Counted from the stretch's first letter, positions 25,656 through 34,155 are shown. The stretch is 64,000 bases of DNA from Micromonospora matsumotoense (GCF_900091525.1 NZ_FMCU01000008.1:62001-126000), one strand, 5' to 3'. Program-made: numbers and translations. The notes: a model not told the origin generated them from the sequence alone.

Positions 25656-26603
25656 TTAACGGGTGGAGAGGTTCGGATCGGAGCGGTCCCGTAGTTCGTC
25701 GCCGAGCACGCCGACGCAGACCACGAAGACGGCCAGGGCCAGGCCTGGCAGGGTGGCGATCCACCAGGCGCTGGCCAGGTAGTCGCGGCCGTTGGCGATG
25801 GTGGTGCCCCAGCTCGGCGTGCCGGCCGGGATGCCCAGTGACAGGAAGCTCAGCGACGCCTCGGCGACGATGACGAAGCCCAGCTGGACGGTGGCGATGA
25901 CCAGCAGCGGGCCGGCGACCGCGGGCAGCACGCAGTGCCGTACGACGTGCCACGGCCCGGCGCCGAGCGTGCGCGCCGCGTTGGCGAAGTCCCGGGACCT
26001 GGTGGCCAGGGTCTGTGCCCGGGCCACCCGCGCGAAGATCGGCCAGGTGGTGATGGACAGGGTGAGCACGACGTTGGTGACGCTGGAACCGAGCACGCCG
26101 GCGACGAAGACGGCGAGCAGGATCGACGGGAAGGCCAGTTGGATGTCGGCCAGCCGCATGACTGTCGCGTCCACCGCCCCGCCGAGATAGCCGCAGAGGA
26201 TGCCGAGCGCGGCGCCCACCGTGCCGGCCAACAGCAGGGTCGCCGCGCCGACCAGCAACGAGATCCGGGCGCCCTGCATGATCTGGGGCAGCAGGTCGCG
26301 GCCGACCTGGTCGGTGCCGAGCAGGGCCAGGCCGCCGTCGGACATCCGGCTGCCCGGTGGGAGCAGCCGGTCGGCGACGGAGGTCGCGATCGGGTCGTAC
26401 CGGGCGATCAGCGGCCCGATCACCCCCGCCACCAGATAGGCGGCGATCACCCCGAGCGGGATCCACAGTCGCAGCCGACGCCGGCGACGGCGGGGCACGA
26501 CGACCGGTGGGGCATCCGCCCCGTCGGGGCGGCCGTCGCCGGTGGGCACGACCGGTGTGCCGAGCACGGCCGAGCCGGGTACGCCGTCAGACACCGTGGT
26601 CAC
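25656..26603 (-). CDS. ABC transporter permease (OppC/DppC-like)
   Basis: The 315-residue inner-membrane protein starts with a Pro- and Arg-rich cytosolic tail of about 45 residues, then LRLWIPLGVIAAYLVAGVIG as the first membrane helix. The DppC/OppC signature LLGTDQVGRDLLPQIMQGAR is clear, and the EAA-loop region ARTLGAGPWHVVRHCVLP marks the contact with the ATPases. GTG 26603 lies three bases after the DppB-like stop. Confidence 0.93.
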   Translation of the reverse strand: MTTVSDGVPGSAVLGTPVVPTGDGRPDGADAPPVVVPRRRRRRLRLWIPLGVIAAYLVAGVIGPLIARYDPIATSVADRLLPPGSRMSDGGLALLGTDQVGRDLLPQIMQGARISLLVGAATLLLAGTVGAALGILCGYLGGAVDATVMRLADIQLAFPSILLAVFVAGVLGSSVTNVVLTLSITTWPIFARVARAQTLATRSRDFANAARTLGAGPWHVVRHCVLPAVAGPLLVIATVQLGFVIVAEASLSFLSLGIPAGTPSWGTTIANGRDYLASAWWIATLPGLALAVFVVCVGVLGDELRDRSDPNLSTR

Positions 26604-26606
26604 CTC

Positions 26607-27530
26607 TCAGACGCTCTCGCGGACCCGGGGGTCCAGCCGGACGTACAGCAGGTCGACTATGAGATTGATGACGATGAAGATCACCGCGACCGTGATCACG
26701 CACGCCTGCACGACCGAGTAGTCGCGGGCGGCGATGGCGTCGGTCATCAGTCGACCCACCCCGGGCCAGGCGAAGACGGTCTCGACGATCACCGCCCCAC
26801 CGAGCAGGCTGCCGAACTCCAGGCCGGCCACGGTGACGACGGGGATCAGCATGTTGCGCATGGCGTGCCAGCCGACGACCCGGGTCTCGGACAGGCCCTT
26901 GGCCCGGGCGGTGACCACGTAGTCCTCGTGCAGCACGTCGAGCAGCCCGGACCGGACCAGCCGGAGCACCACGCTGAGCAGCGGCAGGGCCAGCGTCACC
27001 GCCGGCATGATCATCGCGGCCGGGGAGGCCGCACCGGAGCTGGGCAGCAGGTGCAGGAACCGGGAGAAGACCAGGATCAGCATGATGCCGACCCAGAACG
27101 TCGGAAGGGACTGGGTGAGCATCGACAGCACCGAGACCACCCGGTCCACCACACCGTGGGGCCGGGTCGCCGCCAGGGTGCCCAACGCGAACCCGAGGAC
27201 CAGGGCGATGACGAAGGCGGTCAGCGCCAGGGCGGCCGTCGCCGACAGGTGGGTGAACACCAGGTTCGTCGCGGCGTCGTGGAGCCGGAACGACTCACCG
27301 AAGTCGAGGGTGACGGCACGGCGGAGGAACTGGACGTACTGGATGGGCAGTGGGGCGTCCAGTCCGTACTCCCGACGCAGCGCCTCGACGGCCGCCTGGT
27401 CGGCGTCCGGCCCGAGCACCGCGGTCGCCGGGTCGCCGGAGACCGCCCGCATCGCGAAGAAGACCACCGTCGCCGCACCGAACAGCACCAGCACCGAGAT
27501 CGCCAGGCGACGCAGCGCGTAACGCAGCAT
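26607..27530 (-). CDS. ABC transporter permease (OppB/DppB-like)
   Basis: The 307-residue inner-membrane protein begins MLRYALRRLAISVLVLFGAA, the usual DppB/OppB opening. It contains MRAVSGDPATAVLGPDA, the amphipathic EAA segment VVTARAKGLSETRVVGWHAM, and NMLIPVVTVAGLEFGSLLGG before the last helices. Nine bases separate it from the dehydrogenase upstream. It forms the membrane channel with the OppC-like partner. Confidence 0.93.
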   Translation of the reverse strand: MLRYALRRLAISVLVLFGAATVVFFAMRAVSGDPATAVLGPDADQAAVEALRREYGLDAPLPIQYVQFLRRAVTLDFGESFRLHDAATNLVFTHLSATAALALTAFVIALVLGFALGTLAATRPHGVVDRVVSVLSMLTQSLPTFWVGIMLILVFSRFLHLLPSSGAASPAAMIMPAVTLALPLLSVVLRLVRSGLLDVLHEDYVVTARAKGLSETRVVGWHAMRNMLIPVVTVAGLEFGSLLGGAVIVETVFAWPGVGRLMTDAIAARDYSVVQACVITVAVIFIVINLIVDLLYVRLDPRVRESV

Positions 27531-27539
27531 CCCGACCCC

Positions 27540-28532
27540 TCAGCTGCCGGGCGGCGGCGACACCGGGCCGCCGGCCAGGGCCGCCTCGATGTCCTCGACG
27601 ACGGCGACGGCGGCCCGGCCCTCCTCACCGCTGACCGGCGTCGGTCCGCCGCTCAGCGCGGCGTCGACGAAGGCCGCCAACTCGGTACGCAGGTTGTAGG
27701 CGCCGCCCCCGTCCCGACTGGGCCAGAAGTACGTGTCCATGAAGCTGGCCACACCGTCGCGGCGGGCGTACATCAGGTCGTTGTGGGAGAGGTTCATTTC
27801 GAGAATGCCGTGCTCGCCCACGATCCGCAGGCCGGCGTCGGCCCGCGACGGCCGGGAGTGCGGCAGCGTCCAGTTGTTCTCCATCGTGCCGATGGCCCCG
27901 TCGTCGAAGCGGATGGTGGCGTGCACGACGTCGTGGCTGGGCGACAGCACCTTCCGCCCGACGGCACCGGTGACCTCGACCTCCCGGCCGGTCACGAAGC
28001 GGAGCAGGTCGGCGTCGTGGATGCCGAGGAACCAGGCGACCGAGGTGCGGTCCCAGATCCCCTCGCCGACCGCCTGCGAGGTGCACCGCCACACCTTGAC
28101 GTGCCAGATGTCGCCGAGTTCGCCGGACCGCACCACCTCGCGCAGCCGCAGCACCCGGGGGTCGAAGCGCAGCACCTGCCCGATCATCAGCGCGTCGGGG
28201 TCGGGCCGGCCGGCGATGATCCGGTCACAGCCGGCGCTGGACAACGCCATCGGCTTCTCCAGCAGCACCCGCTTGCCCGCCGCGAGCGCGGCGAGGGTCG
28301 CCTCCTCGTGCAGGTGGTCCGGCGTGCAGATGCTGACCGCGTCGACCGCGTCGAGGAGGTCGCCGAGGTCGGGAACGGCCCGGACGCCGAGGTGGGTCTC
28401 GGCCCAGTCCCGGTTACGCGGCGAGATGTCGGCGACCGCGACCAGTTCGGCCTGTGGCACGTCGCGCAACGCGCGGGCGTGCAACTGCCCCTGGACCCCG
28501 ATCCCGACGACACCGATCTTTAAGCGGTCCAC
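27540..28532 (-). CDS. Gfo/Idh/MocA-family NAD(P)-dependent oxidoreductase
   Basis: The 330-residue protein has an N-terminal Rossmann fold (KIGVVGIGVQGQLHARAL), VSICTPDHLHEEATLAAL, the EKP catalytic-lysine motif in RVLLEKPMALSSAG, and GIHDADLLRFVTGREV where the active-site Asp/His usually lies. Such enzymes act on sugars or sugar derivatives, including 2,7-anhydro-sialic acid in gut bacteria. It is first in the operon, starts with GTG 28532, and is preceded by a pair of palindromic operator candidates. The substrate may be an N-acetylhexosamine or sialic derivative (inference). Confidence 0.9.
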   Translation of the reverse strand: MDRLKIGVVGIGVQGQLHARALRDVPQAELVAVADISPRNRDWAETHLGVRAVPDLGDLLDAVDAVSICTPDHLHEEATLAALAAGKRVLLEKPMALSSAGCDRIIAGRPDPDALMIGQVLRFDPRVLRLREVVRSGELGDIWHVKVWRCTSQAVGEGIWDRTSVAWFLGIHDADLLRFVTGREVEVTGAVGRKVLSPSHDVVHATIRFDDGAIGTMENNWTLPHSRPSRADAGLRIVGEHGILEMNLSHNDLMYARRDGVASFMDTYFWPSRDGGGAYNLRTELAAFVDAALSGGPTPVSGEEGRAAVAVVEDIEAALAGGPVSPPPGS

Positions 28533-28562
28533 ACCCGGCTCCCACTGTTACATACCACCGAA

Positions 28563-28599
28563 AGCTAGGTGTGTACCTAGCTGCGATAGTTGTACACCT
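28563..28599 (-). promoter_or_regulatory. Operator pair upstream of the amino-sugar operon
   Basis: AGCTAGGT-GTGT-ACCTAGCT (28563-28582) is a palindrome with perfect 8-bp arms. Six bases farther upstream of the operon lies AGTTGTACACCT (28588-28599), sharing GTAC and ACCT. The resemblance to AGGTGTACACCT-like sites of GntR/HutC regulators, and the GntR gene within the operon, make this the likely repressor target. A TATGTA -10-like sequence lies next to it on the operon side. Confidence 0.6.
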
Positions 28600-28693
28600 G
28601 CAGGGCGGGCTGCGCAAGGCTCGGATTCGGCACTGCACTCGGCTCCGACCTGCGGAACTGCGGAATCCGCCCGGACCGCATCGAGGTCGACGA

Positions 28694-29692
28694 CTACCGC
28701 ACCCGGCCGGCCCGCTGCCCGATCCGGTCGACGTCGTGCCCGGCCCGCGCCCGCACCGGTGCCGTTCGTCGGCGTCGGCGCGTCACCAGCGCCACCGGGA
28801 GCAGTAGGACCGCCAGGAGCGCGCCGATACCGGCCGGCACCCAGCGGGACGGGCCGTTGGCCGGGTCGGTCGTGTCGGTGATCCAGCCGCGGAGCGTGTC
28901 GGTGCGGGCGCTGAGGTCGGGGCCCGGGTGCGGGCATCCCGGGCCGGTGCTGACCACGGCGACCAGGACGGCCGTGCCGTCCGCCTGCTCCCGGAAGTAG
29001 GGCCCGCCGGAGTCGTGCGGGCACGGGCTGGTGTCCGCGCGGGGCTGCCGGCCGGAGGTCTCGATGACGTCGGCACCGACCCGGCCGACGGTGAACTGCC
29101 CGGTCTGGAGCCGGTCCGTCGGCGTCGGCCCGTCGGCGGTGGTCAGGCCGTACCCGGTCAGCCGGAGGACCTCGCCCGCCACCGGCGGGGTGTCGCCGAT
29201 CCGCACCGGCGTGACATCGGTGATCGCGGTGCCCAACTCGACGAGGGCCACGTCAGCGGTGTCCGACTGGCGCACCCCGACGACCTCGCTCTGGTGTCCG
29301 GCCCGACTGCCGAGGTCGGTGCGGCCGACCGTGACCAGGGTCAGGCGGGCCACGGCCCGGCTGACCCGTTGCCCGCCGGAGTCGCGGAAGCAGTGCCCGG
29401 CGGTGATCACCCACCGGGGCGCGATCAGCGCGCCGGAGCACCAACTGTCCCGGGTGCCGCCGCCGGCCGCGGGCAGATCGACCATGGTCAGCCGGACCGA
29501 GAACCGGTACGCGCCGTCGGCCGCGTCCTCGCCGTGGGCGATCGCCGATGCCGGCCGGACCGCGACGGGGACGACGGCAACCGCCGTGGCGGCCAGCACG
29601 ACCGTGACACAATTCGTGGCGAGTCGGAGCAAGGTGTCACCAACCTGTGCGAGCAGGAGCAGGAACTGCACCGATGCTGCGGGGCCGGCCAT
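28694..29692 (-). CDS. Secreted or membrane-anchored trypsin-like serine protease (S1)
   Basis: The 332-residue protein has an N-terminal hydrophobic stretch ending RPASAIAHGED, a probable signal peptide cleaved before the protease domain. The catalytic triad is visible: His in VITAGHCF, Asp in TADVALVELG and Ser in HDSGGPYF. A C-terminal transmembrane helix (AGIGALLAVLLLPVALV) followed by RRRRR anchors the enzyme with a short cytosolic tail. The true start may be later than 29692, since the first 15 residues are atypical of a signal peptide. It is divergent from the response regulator gene. Confidence 0.85.
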   Translation of the reverse strand: MAGPAASVQFLLLLAQVGDTLLRLATNCVTVVLAATAVAVVPVAVRPASAIAHGEDAADGAYRFSVRLTMVDLPAAGGGTRDSWCSGALIAPRWVITAGHCFRDSGGQRVSRAVARLTLVTVGRTDLGSRAGHQSEVVGVRQSDTADVALVELGTAITDVTPVRIGDTPPVAGEVLRLTGYGLTTADGPTPTDRLQTGQFTVGRVGADVIETSGRQPRADTSPCPHDSGGPYFREQADGTAVLVAVVSTGPGCPHPGPDLSARTDTLRGWITDTTDPANGPSRWVPAGIGALLAVLLLPVALVTRRRRRTAPVRARAGHDVDRIGQRAGRVR

Positions 29693-29713
29693 GGGTGCCG
29701 CGTCAGCGGCGCC

Positions 29714-29730
29714 CTTATCGGTTCTTTATG
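29714..29730 (+). promoter_or_regulatory. 11-bp direct repeat upstream of the response regulator
   Basis: CTTATC (29714-29719) and TTTATG (29725-29730) start 11 bases apart, the spacing used by OmpR/PhoB-type regulators. Similar hexamers at the same phase occur at 34156-34194 and 35634-35650. Confidence 0.4.
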
Positions 29731-29790
29731 CGGCGGGTGCCAGCCTTGCCGACGGTCCCGGACACCACGGAACGACCGGCAGGAGACGTA

Positions 29791-30450
29791 GTGCGGGTGC
29801 TGATGGCGGACGACGAGCGGGTGCTGGCCGACATGGTGGCCGAGGGGTTGCGCCGGTTGTCCATGGCCGTCGACGTGGTCTACGACGGCGACAGCGCCCT
29901 GGAACGGCTCGCGGTCAACCGCTACGACGTGGCCGTCCTCGACCGGGACATGCCCGGTCAGACCGGTGACGAGGTGTGTCGCTGGATCGCCGGGTCCGAC
30001 ACCGGCACCCGGGTGCTGCTGCTGACCGCCGCGGCCGGTATCCGCCAGCGCGTCGAAGGGCTCGGCCTGGGCGCGGACGACTACCTGACCAAACCATTCG
30101 CCTTCGCCGAACTCGTCGCCCGGTTACAGGCGCTGTCCCGACGCTCGGCCCCGGCGCTGCCCCCGGTGCTCGAGCAGGACGGCATCGTGCTGGACGTCAC
30201 CCGGCACACCGCCGCCCGCGACGGTCTGGTGCTCGCGCTGTCCCCCAAGGAGTACGCCGTCCTGCACGTGCTGATGCGCGCCGGCAGCCGGGTGGTCAGT
30301 GCCGAGGACCTGCTGGAGCAGGCCTGGGACGAGCACACCGACCCGTTCACCAACACGGTACGGACCACCGTGATGACGTTGCGCCGCAAGCTCGGCGACC
30401 CACCGGTGATCCACACCATCCCCCGCGTCGGCTACCGGCTCGGCGCATGA
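29791..30450 (+). CDS. OmpR/PhoB-family response regulator
   Basis: The 219-residue protein has a receiver domain with acidic pair ADDER, phosphoacceptor Asp in VAVLDRDMPGQ, and YLTKPFAFAELVAR containing the conserved Lys. The C-terminal winged helix includes LSPKEYAVLHVLMRAGSR and RTTVMTLRRKLGDP. GTG 29791 is preferred because AGGAG lies five bases upstream and translation then begins at the first receiver strand. It overlaps the histidine kinase gene by four bases. It could also serve the kinase at 34349, which lacks a regulator. Confidence 0.95.
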   Translation: MRVLMADDERVLADMVAEGLRRLSMAVDVVYDGDSALERLAVNRYDVAVLDRDMPGQTGDEVCRWIAGSDTGTRVLLLTAAAGIRQRVEGLGLGADDYLTKPFAFAELVARLQALSRRSAPALPPVLEQDGIVLDVTRHTAARDGLVLALSPKEYAVLHVLMRAGSRVVSAEDLLEQAWDEHTDPFTNTVRTTVMTLRRKLGDPPVIHTIPRVGYRLGA

Positions 30451-31559
30451 GGTTCCCCTCACCGGCCCGGCGGATGCTCCTGGTCTTCGGGATACTCCTG
30501 CTCGCCGCCCCGTTGGTCACGCCGGCCGCAGATCTCCTGCTCTCGCTGTGGCGGGAGTTCGGCCCGTCCTGGTGCGCCAGACCCGAGTGGCAGGCGCCGG
30601 ACGGTGACGCCTCGTTCGCCTGTGTGCAGGTGTTCCGCCGGCCCCGCATTCCCCCGGCGATCGCCCTGACGGTCGTGCTGCTGAGCATGCTGGCGGCCTG
30701 CTACCCGGCCGTCCGCTGGTGCCTGCGACCGCTGCGGGACCTGGTCCCGGTGATCGCCAACGTCGGACCGCAGAACCTGGGTCACCGGCTGAAGCCCGGT
30801 CCGGGCCGCGACGAACTGGCCGTCCTGGGCCGCACCATCGACGAGATGATGGACCGGATCGCGGTGGGGTACGAGGCCCAGCGCCGGTTCGCCGCCGACG
30901 CGTCGCACGAGTTGCGGACCCCGCTGGCCGTCCAGCGCACCCTGATCGAGGTCGGCCTGGCCCGCACCCTCAACGACGACCAGCTCGCCCTGCTCACCGC
31001 GCAACTGCTGGAGACCAACGAGCGCAACGAGCGCCTGATCGAAGGGCTGCTGGTGCTCAGCGAGAGCGACCGCGGGCTGCTGACCCGTACCCCGCTGCGG
31101 CTCGATCGGATCGTCGCGACGGTGCTCGACGCCCACCGGACCCGGGCCGACGAGGCCGACGTCACCATCATCAGCCAGCTCGGCCCTCGACTGGTCACCG
31201 GTGAGCAGGTGCTGCTGGAGCGACTGGTGGCCAACCTGGTGCAGAACGGCCTGAAGTACAACCGGCCCGGCGGCACCCTGGAGGTGCGGGTGGGCGCGGA
31301 CCCGGCGCTGGTCGTCGAGAACACCGGCGACGACGTGCCATCGGACGAGGTCGCCGCCCTGTTCGAGCCGTTCCGCCGCAGGTCCGGTGCCCGCATCGAC
31401 CACAGCGGCGGTGCGGGCCTCGGACTGTCGATCGCCCGCTCGATCACCCGGGCCCACGAGGGCACCATCACCGCGTCCTCCCGCGGCCGGGACGGCCTCC
31501 GGGTCCGGGTCTCGTTCCCGGCGGCGGGCGACGACCCGGGGGCCGGGACCGGCGGCTGA
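30447..31559 (+). CDS. Membrane sensor histidine kinase
   Basis: The 370-residue kinase has one helix at about residues 9-29, a short extracellular loop of about 45 residues with two Cys (SWCARPEWQ, FACVQVF), and a second helix at about 75-95. A HAMP-like segment leads to the H-box AADASHELRTPLAVQ (His153), N-box LVQNGLKYNRPGG and the G-box HSGGAGLGLSIARSI. It is coupled to the regulator by an ATGA overlap. The small Cys-containing sensor loop suggests a redox or cell-surface signal, but the ligand is unknown. Confidence 0.93.
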   Translation: MRFPSPARRMLLVFGILLLAAPLVTPAADLLLSLWREFGPSWCARPEWQAPDGDASFACVQVFRRPRIPPAIALTVVLLSMLAACYPAVRWCLRPLRDLVPVIANVGPQNLGHRLKPGPGRDELAVLGRTIDEMMDRIAVGYEAQRRFAADASHELRTPLAVQRTLIEVGLARTLNDDQLALLTAQLLETNERNERLIEGLLVLSESDRGLLTRTPLRLDRIVATVLDAHRTRADEADVTIISQLGPRLVTGEQVLLERLVANLVQNGLKYNRPGGTLEVRVGADPALVVENTGDDVPSDEVAALFEPFRRRSGARIDHSGGAGLGLSIARSITRAHEGTITASSRGRDGLRVRVSFPAAGDDPGAGTGG

Positions 31560-31583
31560 GCCGCACCGCCGGTCCCGGCCCCC
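31538..31583. terminator. Bidirectional terminator between histidine kinase and GH5 genes
   Basis: Perfect 18-bp arms (31538-31555 and 31566-31583) with a 10-base loop that contains the kinase stop codon. It lies 12 bases past the GH5 stop on the other strand, so it can end both transcripts. Confidence 0.8.
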
Positions 31584-31595
31584 TGCGCCATGTCG

Positions 31596-33137
31596 TCAGA
31601 CCGTCGTGCGGGACCACTGCTGGTTGGTGCCGGTGTTGCAGGTGTACTGCTTGAGGACCACGCCGTCGGCGGTCGACGCGGCCGGCACGTCCACACACTT
31701 GCTGCTGTGGCGGGCCCGCAGCTGGAAGTAGCTGCCGTTGGTCACCATCTGGAACTGCTGGTTGGTGCCGCTGCCGCAGGTGTACTGGACGAGTTCGGCG
31801 CCGTCGGCGGTGGAGGCGCTGACCACGTCGAGGCACTTTCCGCTGTGCCGGTTGACGATGCGCCAGTAGCCGCTGCCGGCGTCCTGGAACTGCCACTGCT
31901 GCCAGGCGTTGCCGCCGTAGGTGTACTGGCCGACCCGCGCGCCGTTGTCGGTGTTCGGCTGCTGGACGTCCATGGCCTTGCCGCTGTGCCGCACGGTGAC
32001 CTGGTAGAACGTCCCCGTCGACGGCGGGGGCGTCGTCGGATCGTTGCCGATGGCGTCGCCCCAGCCGTACCGGATCCGGTCGGCGCCGGAGGTGTTGCGG
32101 ATGGTCAGGTTGAGGTTGGTGCCGCTGCCGCTGAGCGAGTACATCGAGTACCAGTCGTAGCCGATGGTGCCGGGCTTGCCGCCGAGGGCGGGCCAGTAGG
32201 TGCCGCCCATCTGGTTGTTGCGCATGACCTGGGCCATGGCGCGGATGTAGCGCACGAAGTTGTCGGTGCTGTTGGGGTCGGCGTAGTTGCGGCCGTCGTT
32301 CATGGGCGCGCCGTACTCGGTCGCGACCGCGCGGGAGGCGCAGTTGCCCAGGCGTGCCTGGATGTGGCCGAGGAAGGCGTCGTAGGTCATCGCGCCGTAG
32401 AAGAAGGCGTAGTAGTGGAAGGAGAGCAGCGTCGCGTTGAAGCGGCTGTCGTTGCAGATGTCCCGCAGGTCCTGGCTGAAGCCGGTGCCACCGATCAGCA
32501 CCCGGCCGGGCGGTGCCGAGGGGTGGGAGCTGAGCCAGTTCGCCGCGACGTTGCGCCAGTCCGCCGAGCTGTAACCGTGCGGTTCGTTCATCGGCTCGAA
32601 GTAGACGTTGGGGTTGGCACCGTAGGTGTTGGTCACCGTGGTCCACATCGCGTTCCACGCGCCGAGGTTGGTGATCCGGCCGCCGGAGGCGGCGCCGTCC
32701 TCCCAGTAGGCCAGGATGACCTTGAACCCACGGGCGGTGGCGGCGTCGATGGCCCCCCGGTACGCCTCCCACCACGCCGTTCCCACCGTGTGGGTGTTGA
32801 CGGGCAGCCGCACGGTGTTGACCCCCATGGTGGCGGCCATGTCGTCATAGAGGGCGTTGGCCTTGGCCCGCACCGTCGCGTTGCTGTCGGAGGCGCTGAG
32901 GCCCTGCACGACGAGGGGGCCCTTGCTGAAGTTGTCCCCCAGCACGGCCCAGTTCATGCCACGGAACTGACTGGTGGCGGCGGTGGCCGGCGACGACGCG
33001 ACGACCACCCCGCCCACCATCGCGGTCGCTGCGGCCACCAGCGCGACCAGCAGCCGACGCGACGACCGGGCACCGCGTGACGGTCCTGGGACGCCCCCGG
33101 CACGCGCCGCGGTCCGGGGAAGGAATTGGTCGATCAC
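31596..33137 (-). CDS. Secreted GH5 cellulase/mannanase-like glycoside hydrolase with ricin-type CBM13
   Basis: The 513-residue secreted enzyme has an Arg-rich n-region (GARSSRRLLVALVAAATAMV) and a signal peptide ending near ATAATSQF. The GH5 barrel has acid/base Glu185 in FEPMNEPHG and nucleophile Glu274 in AVATEYGAPM. A short TTPPPSTG linker leads to a C-terminal beta-trefoil of about 125 residues with repeats such as VRHSGKAMDV, RHSGKCLDV, RHSSKCVDV and QQW motifs, typical of ricin-type CBM13. GTG 33137 is supported by GAGAGG upstream. Substrate (cellulose, mannan or other) cannot be fixed by eye. Confidence 0.92.
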   Translation of the reverse strand: MIDQFLPRTAARAGGVPGPSRGARSSRRLLVALVAAATAMVGGVVVASSPATAATSQFRGMNWAVLGDNFSKGPLVVQGLSASDSNATVRAKANALYDDMAATMGVNTVRLPVNTHTVGTAWWEAYRGAIDAATARGFKVILAYWEDGAASGGRITNLGAWNAMWTTVTNTYGANPNVYFEPMNEPHGYSSADWRNVAANWLSSHPSAPPGRVLIGGTGFSQDLRDICNDSRFNATLLSFHYYAFFYGAMTYDAFLGHIQARLGNCASRAVATEYGAPMNDGRNYADPNSTDNFVRYIRAMAQVMRNNQMGGTYWPALGGKPGTIGYDWYSMYSLSGSGTNLNLTIRNTSGADRIRYGWGDAIGNDPTTPPPSTGTFYQVTVRHSGKAMDVQQPNTDNGARVGQYTYGGNAWQQWQFQDAGSGYWRIVNRHSGKCLDVVSASTADGAELVQYTCGSGTNQQFQMVTNGSYFQLRARHSSKCVDVPAASTADGVVLKQYTCNTGTNQQWSRTTV

Positions 33138-33265
33138 GTGATCTGGCCTCTCTGGGGTCGGACCGCGGACTGATGTCGTCCGGGTGTCATCGGCAACGGA
33201 GAACGACAGGGGCACCCCCGATCGGGGCCGGCCCCGGTGGAGCGGCACCAGCGGTCGTGCCCACC

Positions 33266-33301
33266 CGTACCGCGACACCCGGGCCCGGGTGTCGCGGTAC
33301 G
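33266..33301. repeat. 36-bp perfect palindrome upstream of the GH5 gene
   Basis: Both halves of 33266-33301 are exact reverse complements with no spacer; the centre is CCCGGGCCCGGG and the ends are CGTACCGCG/CGCGGTACG. It lies about 130 bases before the GH5 start and 370 bases beyond the small anchored-protein gene. It may be a terminator for that gene, an attenuator in a long GH5 leader, or a protein-binding site. Confidence 0.75.
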
Positions 33302-33425
33302 ACCGACAGCCACGCTCCCCCGAGCCGCCCATGCCGGGGCGACCCTTCGGTGGTCGACCGGACCCACCGGTTGCCGCCGGGGGCCGGGTGCCGCAGGTGC
33401 ATCACCGCCGCTGCGGGGTGCACCT

Positions 33426-33595
33426 TGTTAGCGTTAACAGCAGTACATCCGGCTCCATCCCCGGGACCTCGCGGCCCGGTGTGGGTGACGTGCCGAACGA
33501 GCAGCTCCAGAGCGCCTTCAGGGGCACTGCCGAAGTGTTCCAGTTGTTACGTACGCATTGCAGACAAGTGTTAGCGATCGCATCTGGAGTGTCAA
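33426..33595 (-). promoter_or_regulatory. LacI-type operator candidates and distal GH5 promoter
   Basis: TGTTAGCGTTAACA (33426-33439) is a near-palindrome of the TGTTANCGNTAACA kind bound by LacI-family regulators of polysaccharide enzymes. A half-site TGTTAGCGAT lies at 33569-33578, directly behind a minus-strand TTGACA (-35, complement of 33590-33595) with TAACAC as a possible -10 after 16 bases. If used, this promoter gives the GH5 transcript a leader of over 400 bases. The rest of the 33138-33670 spacer holds only the 36-bp palindrome. Confidence 0.45.
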
Positions 33596-33670
33596 GGCAT
33601 CGAAGAACCTCGTCGCATCGAGGACCCGGCCCCGCCTGACCGAGGACCTGCCGCAGGCCCGGGAGGCAGC

Positions 33671-34132
33671 TCAGTCGCCGTCCCCCGGGCGGGCCACCGG
33701 CTCGCCGCCGATGCAGCCGACCTTCACCTCGAACTCCCCCGCCGGGCCGGCGAAGGTCACCTCGGCGTCGTCGTCCGGCCCCCGGTCCACGTCCTTCACC
33801 CGGTAGTCCTGTGCCGGCGCCCAGGAGACCAGCCGCACGTCGGCCCCCACGCACTCGGCGACGGCCGTACCCCCCGGGGTGGCGAAGCTGCGGCGCAGGC
33901 CCGGTGTCGCTGCGGCGGCGCCCGGCGGGGACGTCGACCCGGAGCCCGCCGGGCTCGGCGACGCCGGCACCGGGGCCGCCAGGGCCCGCTCGACCTCGGC
34001 CTGGCTGCGCACCCCACCGGGGGTGCCGGTGATGCTCTCGCCGACCAACCGGATCGCGGCCACCCCGATCAGGGTGGCGACCACGGCGGCGGCCAACCAG
34101 CCGGCGGTGGCGAGAAGCGTGCGACGACCCAT
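33671..34132 (-). CDS. Small membrane-anchored protein of unknown function
   Basis: The 153-residue protein has an N-terminal membrane helix (LLATAGWLAAAVVATLIGVA), a Ser/Pro/Gly-rich outer linker (residues 55-75) and a globular C-terminal part with two Cys (AVAECVGADVRLVSW and VKVGCIGGEP) that could pair. I do not recognise the family. It is divergent from the orphan histidine kinase and shares a control region with phased 11-bp repeats, so it is likely in the same regulon and may be a cell-surface partner of the sensor. Confidence 0.75.
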   Translation of the reverse strand: MGRRTLLATAGWLAAAVVATLIGVAAIRLVGESITGTPGGVRSQAEVERALAAPVPASPSPAGSGSTSPPGAAAATPGLRRSFATPGGTAVAECVGADVRLVSWAPAQDYRVKDVDRGPDDDAEVTFAGPAGEFEVKVGCIGGEPVARPGDGD

Positions 34133-34155
34133 GCCCCGACTATGCCGGATCGGCG

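Noticed and set aside
25935..28523. An 862-codon plus-strand frame across the transporter and dehydrogenase genes
   Set aside because: It runs opposite four well-supported minus-strand genes, and its Gly/Gln/Asp/His-rich composition is that of an antisense shadow.
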